Shown piece by piece: positions 11,389 through 20,330 of a DNA stretch of 64,000 bases. This DNA comes from Lutimonas zeaxanthinifaciens (GTDB lineage Bacteria; Bacteroidota; Bacteroidia; Flavobacteriales; Flavobacteriaceae): positions 434,001 through 498,000 of the forward strand of contig NZ_CP129964.1 in assembly GCF_030503675.1 (NCBI RefSeq), given 5' to 3'. The notes beneath the pieces are model-generated. The model made no database searches. It worked only from the letters and a program-made list of their open reading frames with translations, and was not told the origin of the DNA. Position numbers and translations under genes: made by a program. Every line of letters starts with the position of its first letter. Within the stretch, counting starts at the first letter, position 1.

Positions 11389-12063
11389 TTATTCGCCAAA
11401 CTTATAGCCAAGGCCATAGATGGTTTGTAAATAGTCATTTGCCCCGCTTTTTTTGAGCTTTTTTCTTAAGTTTCTCATATGGGTATAGATAAAGTCGAAA
11501 TTATCCACCATATCAATATTATCTCCCCAAAGGTGCTCAGCAATTGCTTCTTTTGTCAGAACACGGTCTTTGTTTGTGATAAAATACAATAATAAAAAAT
11601 ATTCTTTTTTGGTGAGGTCAAGGATAACCTCATTCGCCTTTGCCCTTTTAGCAACAGGGTCAATTTCAATTTCCCTGAAAATAATATTTTTATTTCCTTT
11701 AAATTTCTGTCTTCTTAAAAGAGAGTTTACGCGTGAATTGAGTTCTGCAAGATGAAATGGTTTCGTGATATAGTCATCAGCACCAAGGTCAAGACCTTTT
11801 AATTTATCATCCAGAGAATCTTTAGCGGAAACGATAAGAACCCCGGTTTCAGGACTTTTCTCTTTTACGAATTTAAGCAGGTCCAAACCATTGCCATCAG
11901 GTAAGTTGATATCCAGAATCACTACATCGTAGTTGTAAGAAATCAACTTGTCTTCAGCTTCAAAAAAATTTGGGGCAGTTTCGCAAACAAAATCCTCATT
12001 CTCCAGATAATCGCTGGTGGCATTTAGCAACTCCAGTTCATCTTCAACAATTAATAGTTTCAT
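11389..12063 (-). CDS. OmpR/PhoB-type response regulator
   Basis: A 224-residue DNA-binding regulator. The receiver domain has the acidic pocket VEDE and the phospho-acceptor Asp51 in VVILDINLPDGNGLDLL, then VSAKD and the KPF lysine motif (DDYITKPFHLAEL). The C-terminal winged helix ends with RNLRKKLKKSGANDYLQTIY and GLGYKFGE, typical of the OmpR family. It is the first gene of the pair with the kinase at 10070. Likely targets nearby are the two CTTCAG direct-repeat promoters at 9735-9751 and 10020-10036, by inference from position and repeat period. Confidence 0.94.
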   Translation of the reverse strand: MKLLIVEDELELLNATSDYLENEDFVCETAPNFFEAEDKLISYNYDVVILDINLPDGNGLDLLKFVKEKSPETGVLIVSAKDSLDDKLKGLDLGADDYITKPFHLAELNSRVNSLLRRQKFKGNKNIIFREIEIDPVAKRAKANEVILDLTKKEYFLLLYFITNKDRVLTKEAIAEHLWGDNIDMVDNFDFIYTHMRNLRKKLKKSGANDYLQTIYGLGYKFGE

Positions 12064-12082
12064 TTTGAACTTAATTTAGGTA

Positions 12083-12090
12083 CAAAAATA
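12083..12090 (-). promoter_or_regulatory. -7 element (TATTTTTG) for the two-component operon
   Basis: On the minus strand this reads TATTTTTG, 19 bases upstream of the regulator ATG at 12063. No CTTCAG repeat is present here, so autoregulation through that motif is not apparent. The rest of the gap to 12280 shows no gene. Confidence 0.5.
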
Positions 12091-12280
12091 ATATTTAAAT
12101 AACATATTGAACCAATAATATTGGATTTAACAGATTATTTGGCCTTTGAATTTTGGTTTAAACAACTGTGTTTTTATCATATTCTGATACTCAGTAAGAA
12201 TTTTAAACTTGGTGTGAGATAATAAAACCCTTGGATTTACGTTAGTATACCGAATGATTATTATTTAATTATTTGTTGCT

Positions 12281-12841
12281 ATGAAAAATAAATTAATTAC
12301 CTCAGTGATTTTCTGTGTCTTGCTGTCAACAGCCTTCGGTTATGCTCAATCCTTTGAGAAACTCGACAAGGCACCTGTTGATATTTCTTATTTAACGCAT
12401 GGAAATGCTTCAAAACCATTGGTCAAAGTTGTATACGGAAGACCACAGAAAGAAACCGATCAAGTATTTGGAGATCAGGTTCCATTTGGTGAAATATGGC
12501 ATACCGGTGCCAATGAGGCTACAGAAGTCAAGTTTTTTACAGATATGTCATTTGGCAGAAAACTGGTAAAAGCAGGAACCTATGTTATGCATACCATTCC
12601 CGGAGAGAAAGAATGGATTGTCATTTTAAACAGCAAAACGGATACCTGGGGATCATTTTTTTATGATGCAACAAAAGATGTTGTCAGGATCAAAGTGCCT
12701 TCCCGAGAATCGGAGGAGATCGATGTCTTTTCTATCGGATTTCGGGAACATTTTAATAATACCTATATGGTCTTAGGGTGGGACTCAACCCGAGTTGACA
12801 TACCACTGGCAACGCAAGATGTTATTTTGGCTAAATTATAA
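12281..12841 (+). CDS. DUF2911 family secreted protein (copy 1)
   Basis: A 186-residue protein with a clear signal peptide (MKNKLITSVIFCVLLSTAFG, then YAQS). The body carries the DUF2911 pattern: VKVVYGRPQKE, VPFGEIWHTGANEATEVKF, KAGTYVMHTIPGEKEW and the C-terminal MVLGWDSTRVDIPL. The family is widespread in Bacteroidota and its function is not established. Five bases separate it from a paralogue on the same strand, so the two are probably co-transcribed. Confidence 0.88.
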   Translation: MKNKLITSVIFCVLLSTAFGYAQSFEKLDKAPVDISYLTHGNASKPLVKVVYGRPQKETDQVFGDQVPFGEIWHTGANEATEVKFFTDMSFGRKLVKAGTYVMHTIPGEKEWIVILNSKTDTWGSFFYDATKDVVRIKVPSRESEEIDVFSIGFREHFNNTYMVLGWDSTRVDIPLATQDVILAKL

Positions 12842-12846
12842 GTGCT

Positions 12847-13395
12847 ATGAAAAGGATTAATATTTTGTTTGGAATAACGTGTTTCTTTACTGTATTCCTG
12901 ATCCAAGAGGCCAAGTCACAGGAGTTCAAGTCCCTGGATGTAAGCCCTCATGATATTGTTTATTTTAGGACAAATAAGGTTACTCCACCCAAGATTAAGG
13001 TTCTTTATGGACGACCAAAAAAAAATGGAAGGGAGATTTTTGGAGAAGTTATTCCTTATGGTAAAATTTGGAGAGTTGGAGCCAACGAAGCTACTGAAGT
13101 TGTCTTTTACAATGATGTTGTTTTTGGTGAAACAGAGGTAAAGGCCGGTACCTATGTGCTCTATGCTATACCCGATCAGGAGGAATGGACTTTGATTCTA
13201 AGCTCAAATACGGATGTTTGGGGAACTTATGAATACGAAGAAAAATACGACGTTGCGCGAGCCAGTGCAAAAGTTAGCCGGGCAGAATTTCTTGAATCAT
13301 TCTCAATTGGATTCAAAGATAAAGGCAAGCATGTCAATATGGTTCTTGCCTGGGATACCACTCGTGTAACTACCCCAATTAAGATACTTTTATAA
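12847..13395 (+). CDS. DUF2911 family secreted protein (copy 2)
   Basis: A 182-residue paralogue of the preceding gene with the same blocks: IKVLYGRPKKNGREIFGE, IPYGKIWRVGANEATEVVF, KAGTYVLYAIPDQEEWTLIL and MVLAWDTTRVTTPI. The signal peptide ends in QEAKSQE. The pair arose by tandem duplication and has since diverged strongly. The function is unknown. Its stop codon directly abuts the stop of the convergent amidohydrolase gene. Confidence 0.88.
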   Translation: MKRINILFGITCFFTVFLIQEAKSQEFKSLDVSPHDIVYFRTNKVTPPKIKVLYGRPKKNGREIFGEVIPYGKIWRVGANEATEVVFYNDVVFGETEVKAGTYVLYAIPDQEEWTLILSSNTDVWGTYEYEEKYDVARASAKVSRAEFLESFSIGFKDKGKHVNMVLAWDTTRVTTPIKILL

Positions 13396-15018
13396 TCAAT
13401 ATACTTTCTCCCCATTGATATAAGTTCCATTTATCCTGATATTTGGAACTTGATCTATTTCAATGCTCATGATATCCTGATCCAAAATCACGAAGTCCGC
13501 TTTTTTACCGGTTTGGATAGAGCCTTTTTCATTTTCTTCAAAATTTGCATAGGCAGGCCAGAGCGTCATACCTTTCAAAGTTTCTTCTCTGCTCAGTTTA
13601 TTTTCAATTTCAAACCCTTCTTCAGGGAAGCCCGAAAGATCTTTTCTTGCCACAGCGGCATAAAAGGTAAGCATAGGATTCACTTTTTCGACCGGGAAAT
13701 CGGTTCCCAGGACAATTCTTCCATTGGTATTTAAAAGGTCTTTGTACGCATAGGCATTATTGATTCTTTCTTCACCTAACCTGTCTTTTGCCCAGTACAT
13801 ATCACTTGTTGCATGGGTGGGCTGAACAGAGGGGATGATTTCTCTGAAATAATCCCAATCTTCAGGATCTACAATCTGAGCATGCTCAATTCGCCATCTC
13901 CTGTTGGTCTGACTCTTCAACTCTTTTGCATAAGTTTTCAGAACATAAGAGTTAGCAGAGTCTCCAATGGCATGTGTGTTCATTTGAAAATTTGATTTGG
14001 CAAGGGTCCTGGCAATATCATCCAGATCCTTTAAACTCGTAACCATAGTGCCAAAATGATTTTCTCTGTCAGAATAAGGTTGCTTTAAAACCGCTCCTCT
14101 TGAACCTAAGGCCCCGTCAGCATATATTTTAAAAGACCTTACATTGAGACGATCCGTTTTATAGGTTCCTTTATTTAAGTAATGGTTCAGGTTTTCTTTA
14201 CTTACCGAGATCATGGCATAAACCTTCATTTTTAGTTCGTCATTTTGCTGCAGGCTGTCAATGAGATCGATCACTTCTCTGCTTAGCCCTGCATCGGAAA
14301 CGGTTGTTAAACCTAAAGAAAGACAATGCTTCTCGGCATCTTTAAGAGCCTGTATTTTTTCTGATTCGGTGGGTTCCGGCATCGCATTCCTGACAAGAGA
14401 CATTGCGTTGTCAACTAATACTCCTGTAATTTCACCATTTTCTTTGATGATCTCCCCCCCTTGAACTTTAGTCATTTCATCGATCTTTGCAAGATCAAGT
14501 GCCGCCTGATTAACCAGCAAGGCGTGACCGTCTACTCGAGAAAGTGCAACAGGGATTTTTGGAAAGAGCCGATCCAGTTCTTTTTTTGTGGGGTATGATT
14601 TAACCTTCCAGTCGTTTTGGTCCCATCCCCTGCCAATAATAAAACTCAAGTCTTTTCCATTTGAATAAGAGATCAGTCTCTGTAAAATTTCCTCATAACT
14701 TTTTGTGCCTACCAGATCTACATTTTGCATTGATATGCCGAGATTATAAAAATGGCAATGCCCGTCTATAAGTCCGGGTAAGATCGTTTCTCCATTTAGG
14801 TCAAGTAGCGAATCTGATTCGTATTGATCAAGAATCTCCTGAGTGCCTCCAACGGCTATAAAAGAGCCATCCTTAACAGCAAAAGCTTCTGCCGTCGTGC
14901 CTGTTTCATCTACAGTGTAGATTTTAGCATTTGTAATAACAAGATCAGCTTTTTGTTTTTCCGGAACACAGGAAATAAGCAACGAAATGCTTATCAGGTA
15001 TATGAGGGGCTTATACAT
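13396..15018 (-). CDS. Amidohydrolase family lipoprotein (YtcJ/AepA-like)
   Basis: A 540-residue metal-dependent hydrolase of the amidohydrolase superfamily, substrate unknown. The N-terminus MYKPLIYLISISLLISCVPE is a lipoprotein signal with cysteine 17. The early metal motif is in LPGLIDGHCHFYNLGI. Later metal-site candidates are MNTHAIGDSANSYV, RWRIEHAQIVDPED and VLGTDFPVEKVNPML. The order and spacing match the YtcJ-like branch. The gene is convergent with the DUF2911 pair, with no gap between stop codons. Confidence 0.88.
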   Translation of the reverse strand: MYKPLIYLISISLLISCVPEKQKADLVITNAKIYTVDETGTTAEAFAVKDGSFIAVGGTQEILDQYESDSLLDLNGETILPGLIDGHCHFYNLGISMQNVDLVGTKSYEEILQRLISYSNGKDLSFIIGRGWDQNDWKVKSYPTKKELDRLFPKIPVALSRVDGHALLVNQAALDLAKIDEMTKVQGGEIIKENGEITGVLVDNAMSLVRNAMPEPTESEKIQALKDAEKHCLSLGLTTVSDAGLSREVIDLIDSLQQNDELKMKVYAMISVSKENLNHYLNKGTYKTDRLNVRSFKIYADGALGSRGAVLKQPYSDRENHFGTMVTSLKDLDDIARTLAKSNFQMNTHAIGDSANSYVLKTYAKELKSQTNRRWRIEHAQIVDPEDWDYFREIIPSVQPTHATSDMYWAKDRLGEERINNAYAYKDLLNTNGRIVLGTDFPVEKVNPMLTFYAAVARKDLSGFPEEGFEIENKLSREETLKGMTLWPAYANFEENEKGSIQTGKKADFVILDQDIMSIEIDQVPNIRINGTYINGEKVY

Positions 15019-15079
15019 GATGATTTGGTTAAGTAGTAATTATACGATAAAGATAAAAAAATTAAGATACAACGAGTTC

Positions 15080-15110
15080 TTTGCTCTTTCCTTCTTTAAA
15101 TGTAACTTTG
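15080..15110 (+). promoter_or_regulatory. Complete promoter TTTG-N19-TAACTTTG upstream of leuS
   Basis: TTTG (15080-15083) and TAACTTTG (15103-15110) are separated by 19 bases, a full match to the Bacteroidota consensus. If used, the leuS mRNA would have an untranslated leader of about 140 bases, long for this genome. No leader peptide rich in leucine codons was seen in it. Confidence 0.6.
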
Positions 15111-15252
15111 CAGCCTTGTAGTAAAATTTATTATCCATACTTATTTTTTTGAGGTTAATCAGTTTATCTACAGTAATTTAAATAATTATTGAATCCTGTA
15201 TTTTTTAAGTGAAGACTTATTGAATTTGACCGGAATAAATTTATATCGAAAT

Positions 15253-18069
15253 ATGAAATATTATTTTAATGAGATAGAGGCCAAATGGCAAAAATTTTGG
15301 AGTGAAAATCAGACATTCAGAGCTGAAAATGAAAGTGATAAAGAGAAATTTTATGTACTGGATATGTTTCCTTATCCATCTGGTGCCGGGTTGCACGTAG
15401 GACATCCGCTTGGTTATATAGCTTCAGATATTTATGCTCGTTATAAAAGGCATAAAGGGTTCAATGTATTACATCCGCAGGGATATGATTCTTTTGGGCT
15501 GCCTGCAGAACAATATGCTATACAGACAGGTCAGCACCCTGCCAAAACAACAAAAGAGAATATTGAGACTTACAGAAGGCAATTGGATCAGATCGGATTT
15601 AGTTTTGACTGGAGCCGTGAAGTAAGGACCTCGGACCCATCTTATTACAAATGGACACAATGGATCTTTATTCAGTTGTTCAATTCATATTATTCACTGG
15701 ATGATAATAAAGCAAAAGATATTCGGGAGCTTGAGGAAATATTCGAAATAGAAGGGAATGTTAAGGTAAAGGCAGCTTGTGATGAAAAGGTTGATTCTTT
15801 TGGAGCGGAAGAATGGAATGGATTTACAAGGAAAAAGAAAGATAGAATCTTGTCACAGTATCGCTTGACTTATTTATCGGATACCGAGGTGAACTGGTGC
15901 CCTGAATTAGGAACGGTTCTCGCCAATGATGAGATTGTCAATGGGGTTTCAGAAAGAGGAGGCTTTCCTGTGATCAGAAAAAAAATGAAGCAATGGTCGA
16001 TGAGGATCACGGCCTATGCACAACGATTATTGGATGGCCTTGATACGATAGACTGGCCACAACCTTTAAAAGATTCACAGACAAACTGGATCGGCAGATC
16101 AGAGGGAGCCATGGTGGATTTCAAGGTAGAAGGACACGATGCTTTGATCGAAGTTTTCACGACAAGGCCCGATACCATTTTTGGGGTCTCTTTCATGACT
16201 TTGGCTCCTGAGCATGAGTTGGTTGAGAGGATAACGACTCCAGATCAGAAAACGGCAGTTGAAGATTATGTTTTATCAGCTTCGAAAAAAAGTGAGAGAG
16301 ACAGGATGTCTGACGTTAAAAGCATATCCGGTGTTTTTACCGGTGCCTATGCGATTCATCCCTTTAGCGGAGAACAAATTCCGATTTGGATAGGGGATTA
16401 TGTGCTTGCAAGTTATGGAACAGGGGCCGTAATGGCTGTACCATGCGGTGATCAGAGAGATTATGATTTCGCCAAATACTTTGGTATTGATATCCCGAAT
16501 ATATTCAAGGATATTGATATTTCAGAAGGAGCCTGCGAGGATAAAAACGCTGAAATTGCCAACTCAGATTTTATAAGCGGACTTGGTGTTAAGGAAGCCA
16601 TCTCAAAAGTGATCTCGGAACTTGAAAATCGTGGTATAGGGCAAGGTAAAATAAATTACAGATTAAGAGATGCTGTATTCTCAAGGCAACGTTACTGGGG
16701 AGAACCTTTTCCTGTTTATTACAAGGACGGAGTTCCTCAAATGATCGATGAGCAATACCTTCCGATTACACTTCCGGAAGTTGAAAAATACCTGCCTACT
16801 TCAGATGGAAAACCACCATTGGGTAATGCAACTGTCTGGGCCTGGGATACCGATAAGAATACAATTGTTTCAAATGAGCTTATCGATGAGGAGAACATTT
16901 TCCCATTGGAACTGAATACCATGCCGGGTTGGGCCGGAAGCTCATGGTATTTTAATCGCTATATGGATGCACGAAATGACAATGAGTTTTGCGGAAGATC
17001 TGCAATTAGCTATTGGAAAGACGTGGATCTGTATATTGGTGGAAGCGAACATGCAACAGGGCATTTATTGTATTCAAGATTTTGGCAGAAGTTTTTGTTT
17101 GACAGAGGATTTGTTCCGGTGGAGGAGTATGCCAAAAAGTTGATCAATCAGGGTATGATCCTTGGGACATCTGCTTTTGTATATAGAAAGGAAGGTGAGA
17201 ATATTTTTATTTCAAAAGGACTGGTCAAGGATGAAAAAGTGCAACCGATTCATGTTGATGTTTCACTGGTCAATGCATCAAATGAACTCGATTTGGAGGC
17301 TTTTAAAAAGAATACATTTCACAAGGATGTTAAAGATGCTCAATTTATACTTGAAGATGGAAAATATATCGTAGGCCGGGAGGTTGAAAAAATGTCCAAA
17401 TCAAAATACAATGTTGTTAATCCGGATGATATATGCCGTGATTATGGGGCGGATACCTTAAGAATGTATGAAATGTTTTTAGGCCCCCTTGAGCAGGCCA
17501 AGCCATGGAATACAGCAGGTATTACTGGAGTTCACGGATTTTTAAAACGATTCTGGAAGTTGTTTCATGCAAGCGGTGATTTTTCTGTAAGTGATGTTGC
17601 TCCGAACCATGAAGAATTAAAGGTTTTACACAAAACAATTAAAAAAGTAGACGAAGACATTGCGAATTTTTCTTTTAATACCTCGGTAAGTTCATTTATG
17701 ATTGCCGTCAATGAGTTAACAGCTTTAAAGTGTTCTAAAAGAGATATTCTTGAACCACTGACCATACTCATTTCACCCTACGCACCACATATAGCCGAGG
17801 AATTGTGGAGCAAGCTGGGACATAAGGATTCTATTTCTACAGCTGTTTATCCGGAGTTCGAATCGAAATATTTGGTAGAGAGTACCAAAACCTATCCGAT
17901 TTCATTCAATGGCAAGATGCGGTTTACCAAAGAACTCCCCCTTGAGCTTGATAAGGCTGCCATTGAAAAGGCTGTCCTGGAGGATGAACGAACGTTGAAA
18001 CAACTGGATGGCAGAACACCTAAAAAAGTGATTGTTGTGCCGGGTAAGATCGTAAATATTGTGGGTTGA
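15253..18069 (+). CDS. leuS: Leucine--tRNA ligase
   Basis: This class I aminoacyl-tRNA synthetase charges tRNA-Leu and proofreads it. From the ATG at 15253 (MKYYFNEIEAKWQKFWSENQ) the protein is 938 residues. An ATG at 15220 in the same frame adds 11 residues that do not resemble the family. The HIGH-type motif is PYPSGAGLHVGHPLGY. The editing (CP1) domain has the threonine-rich TTRPDTIFGVSFMTL. The KMSKS loop is VEKMSKSKYNVVNPDDI. The C-terminal anticodon-binding part ends at VIVVPGKIVNIVG. Confidence 0.96.
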   Translation: MKYYFNEIEAKWQKFWSENQTFRAENESDKEKFYVLDMFPYPSGAGLHVGHPLGYIASDIYARYKRHKGFNVLHPQGYDSFGLPAEQYAIQTGQHPAKTTKENIETYRRQLDQIGFSFDWSREVRTSDPSYYKWTQWIFIQLFNSYYSLDDNKAKDIRELEEIFEIEGNVKVKAACDEKVDSFGAEEWNGFTRKKKDRILSQYRLTYLSDTEVNWCPELGTVLANDEIVNGVSERGGFPVIRKKMKQWSMRITAYAQRLLDGLDTIDWPQPLKDSQTNWIGRSEGAMVDFKVEGHDALIEVFTTRPDTIFGVSFMTLAPEHELVERITTPDQKTAVEDYVLSASKKSERDRMSDVKSISGVFTGAYAIHPFSGEQIPIWIGDYVLASYGTGAVMAVPCGDQRDYDFAKYFGIDIPNIFKDIDISEGACEDKNAEIANSDFISGLGVKEAISKVISELENRGIGQGKINYRLRDAVFSRQRYWGEPFPVYYKDGVPQMIDEQYLPITLPEVEKYLPTSDGKPPLGNATVWAWDTDKNTIVSNELIDEENIFPLELNTMPGWAGSSWYFNRYMDARNDNEFCGRSAISYWKDVDLYIGGSEHATGHLLYSRFWQKFLFDRGFVPVEEYAKKLINQGMILGTSAFVYRKEGENIFISKGLVKDEKVQPIHVDVSLVNASNELDLEAFKKNTFHKDVKDAQFILEDGKYIVGREVEKMSKSKYNVVNPDDICRDYGADTLRMYEMFLGPLEQAKPWNTAGITGVHGFLKRFWKLFHASGDFSVSDVAPNHEELKVLHKTIKKVDEDIANFSFNTSVSSFMIAVNELTALKCSKRDILEPLTILISPYAPHIAEELWSKLGHKDSISTAVYPEFESKYLVESTKTYPISFNGKMRFTKELPLELDKAAIEKAVLEDERTLKQLDGRTPKKVIVVPGKIVNIVG

Positions 18070-18180
18070 CAGTTCTGACCTACAATTACGGGTTGGAAAG
18101 CGGTACAGCTGGCACCCTAAGGAATTTGTTGAGGGAAGTGTAGTTAAAATGAAAGTTTTTTAGAAATTAAGCATATTTTC

Positions 18181-18210
18181 TTTGAATATTAAAAAAAGTT
18201 TATAAATTTG
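18181..18210 (+). promoter_or_regulatory. trp operon promoter TTTG-N18-TAAATTTG
   Basis: TTTG (18181-18184) and TAAATTTG (18203-18210) match the Bacteroidota consensus. The predicted transcript starts around 18214, only a few bases before the leader peptide ATG at 18221. Confidence 0.7.
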
Positions 18211-18220
18211 CTTGCTCAAT

Positions 18221-18277
18221 ATGAGAAATAATACAATTCATACATGGTGGTGGTCTTTACAAAACAATAATTTGTGA
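18221..18277 (+). CDS. trpL: trp operon leader peptide
   Basis: An 18-residue frame, MRNNTIHTWWWSLQNNNL, has three consecutive tryptophan codons at 18245-18253. It lies between a consensus promoter and a strong hairpin with a T-tract, directly before trpE. This is the classical layout for transcription attenuation: ribosomes stalled at the Trp codons when tryptophan is scarce would prevent the terminator from forming. The name trpL is by analogy. An antiterminator partner was not firmly identified. Confidence 0.85.
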   Translation: MRNNTIHTWWWSLQNNNL

Positions 18278-18308
18278 AGTAATACCTTATATGTAATAAA
18301 TATAAATT

Positions 18309-18331
18309 AGGCTTGTCTTCACGACAGGCCT
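18309..18331 (+). terminator. trp attenuator hairpin
   Basis: A 9-bp stem, AGGCTTGTC/GACAGGCCT with one G-U pair and a 5-base loop, is followed by nine T residues, 20 bases before the trpE ATG. It is an intrinsic terminator inside the operon leader. Confidence 0.85.
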
Positions 18332-18351
18332 TTTTTTTTAATTCGAAGTGA

Positions 18352-19749
18352 ATGAAATATAAATTAAACACACATTATAAAAAAATACTGGCAGATACCA
18401 TTACTCCTGTTAGTATTTATCTTAAAATAAGAGATACATTTCCGAACAGTATTTTACTGGAGAGTTCTGATTATCACGGTAATGAGAATAGTTTTTCTTA
18501 TGTGTGCTGTAACCCGATCGCTCATATCAGTGTTAAGGACCAGGGAGTTAAGGAATCTTATCCGGACGGGAACAGCAAAGAAGTCCAAGTGGAAGAGGCT
18601 CATTTGATCCCGGGGATGATTCATGAGTTTAGCCAAAAGTTCGAAACTGAAAACCAGAATTTTAAGTTTATTAACAACGGCCTGTTTGGCTATATCGGAT
18701 ACGACGCAGTAAAGTATTTTGAAGATATAGAGATTGATAAAAAGGAGGGTGACCTCGATATTCCTGATATTTACTATGCTGTTTATCAGAATATTATAGC
18801 TATAAATCATTTTAAGAATGAGGCGTATATTTTTTCTCATTCATATGGCCAGAAAAACAATATTGAAGAGATACATCAATTGATCGGAAACAGAAATTTT
18901 GCTTCCTATGCCTATCGTAACGAACAGGATGAAATGTCGAATCTTTCCGACGAGGAATTTAAGGAGCATGTAGAGCTGGCAAAAAAGCATTGCTTTAGAG
19001 GAGATGTATTTCAACTGGTTTTGTCAAGAAGGTTCTCTCAAGGTTTTCAAGGTGATGAATTCAATGTTTACAGGGCATTGAGGTCGGTAAACCCTTCACC
19101 TTATCTGTTTTATTTTGACTATGGTAACTTTAAAATTTTCGGTTCATCACCGGAGGCACAATTGGTAGTGAATGAAGGAAAAGCAGAGATTCATCCCATA
19201 GCAGGAACCTTTAAAAGGACCGGGGATGATGAGAAGGACCTGCAGGTTGCAAAGTCCCTGGCCCAGGATGAAAAGGAGAATGCAGAACATGTTATGCTTG
19301 TTGATCTGGCAAGAAACGATTTAAGCAGAAACGGAGAAAATGTAGAAGTTGAAAAGTATAAGGAGATTCAATTCTTTTCGCATGTGATCCATCTGGTATC
19401 CAAGGTCGTCGGACAGAAATATGACGATGCCATAACATTTCAGGTGGTGGCCGACACCTTTCCTGCCGGAACCCTTTCCGGAGCTCCTAAACACAAAGCG
19501 ATGCAGCTTATTGAAAAATATGAAAAGCAAAACCGAACCTTTTATGGAGGAGCCATTGGCTTTATGGATTTTAAGGGAAACTTTAACCATGCAATCATCA
19601 TTAGGTCATTTTTAAGCAAGAATCATCGATTGCACTATCAGGCCGGAGCAGGAATAGTATCGAAATCAAGCGCAGAGGATGAATTGCAGGAAGTTTATAA
19701 TAAACTTGGGGCTTTAAAATCAGCCATGCAACTGGCGGAAAACATTTAA
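18352..19749 (+). CDS. trpE: Anthranilate synthase component I
   Basis: This subunit makes anthranilate from chorismate with glutamine or ammonia, the first step of tryptophan synthesis. The length is 465 residues. The N-terminal LLESSDYHG resembles the Trp feedback site (LLES). The chorismate-binding domain shows PYLFYFDYGNFKIFGSSPE, the HPIAGTFKRTGDDEKD block, MLVDLARNDLSRNGE and GTLSGAPKHKAMQLI. It is the first structural gene of trpEGDCFBA, after the leader peptide and attenuator. Three bases separate it from trpG. Confidence 0.95.
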   Translation: MKYKLNTHYKKILADTITPVSIYLKIRDTFPNSILLESSDYHGNENSFSYVCCNPIAHISVKDQGVKESYPDGNSKEVQVEEAHLIPGMIHEFSQKFETENQNFKFINNGLFGYIGYDAVKYFEDIEIDKKEGDLDIPDIYYAVYQNIIAINHFKNEAYIFSHSYGQKNNIEEIHQLIGNRNFASYAYRNEQDEMSNLSDEEFKEHVELAKKHCFRGDVFQLVLSRRFSQGFQGDEFNVYRALRSVNPSPYLFYFDYGNFKIFGSSPEAQLVVNEGKAEIHPIAGTFKRTGDDEKDLQVAKSLAQDEKENAEHVMLVDLARNDLSRNGENVEVEKYKEIQFFSHVIHLVSKVVGQKYDDAITFQVVADTFPAGTLSGAPKHKAMQLIEKYEKQNRTFYGGAIGFMDFKGNFNHAIIIRSFLSKNHRLHYQAGAGIVSKSSAEDELQEVYNKLGALKSAMQLAENI

Positions 19750-19752
19750 GAA

Positions 19753-20319
19753 ATGAAAAACATATTAGTCATAGATAATTACGATTCCTTTACCTACAAC
19801 CTGGTGCATTATTTGATAGACCTGGATTGCGAGGTAACTGTCAAGCGTAATGACAAACTTGCTCTGGAGGAGGTGGAGGATTTTGATAAAATTCTTTTGT
19901 CACCGGGGCCAGGCATTCCTGATGAAGCAGGTCTGCTGAAGCCGATCATAAAAAAATATGGCCCTAAAAAGAGCATTCTGGGAATATGCCTTGGCCAGCA
20001 GGCGATAGCTGAGGTCTACGGAGGAAGTATCGAAAACCTGAATAAGGTCTATCACGGGGTGTCCACTTCTATTCAAAGAGTAAATGAAGATGAGGTATTG
20101 TACAGGGATATTCCAAATGAGCTGGAAGTAGGAAGGTATCATTCCTGGGTGGTTTCCAAAGATCTTCCTGAGGATTTGATTGTTACTGCTGTTGATAAGA
20201 ACGGTGAGATCATGTCTTTAAGGCATGCGAAAGACAATGTCAGAGCGGTGCAGTACCATCCTGAATCCATCCTGACACCTGAAGGAAAAAAAATGTTAAA
20301 AAACTGGGTAGAATCCTAA
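19753..20319 (+). CDS. trpG: Anthranilate synthase component II (glutamine amidotransferase)
   Basis: This 188-residue class I glutamine amidotransferase supplies ammonia to TrpE. The catalytic cysteine is in ILGICLGQQAIAEVYGG, and the His-Glu pair is in VRAVQYHPESILTPEG. The N-terminus ILVIDNYDSFTYNLVHYL is typical. Its position three bases after trpE points to the trp pathway, although such proteins can also serve 4-amino-4-deoxychorismate synthase (PabA). Confidence 0.95.
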   Translation: MKNILVIDNYDSFTYNLVHYLIDLDCEVTVKRNDKLALEEVEDFDKILLSPGPGIPDEAGLLKPIIKKYGPKKSILGICLGQQAIAEVYGGSIENLNKVYHGVSTSIQRVNEDEVLYRDIPNELEVGRYHSWVVSKDLPEDLIVTAVDKNGEIMSLRHAKDNVRAVQYHPESILTPEGKKMLKNWVES

Positions 20320-20330
20320 AGAAGGAAAGA

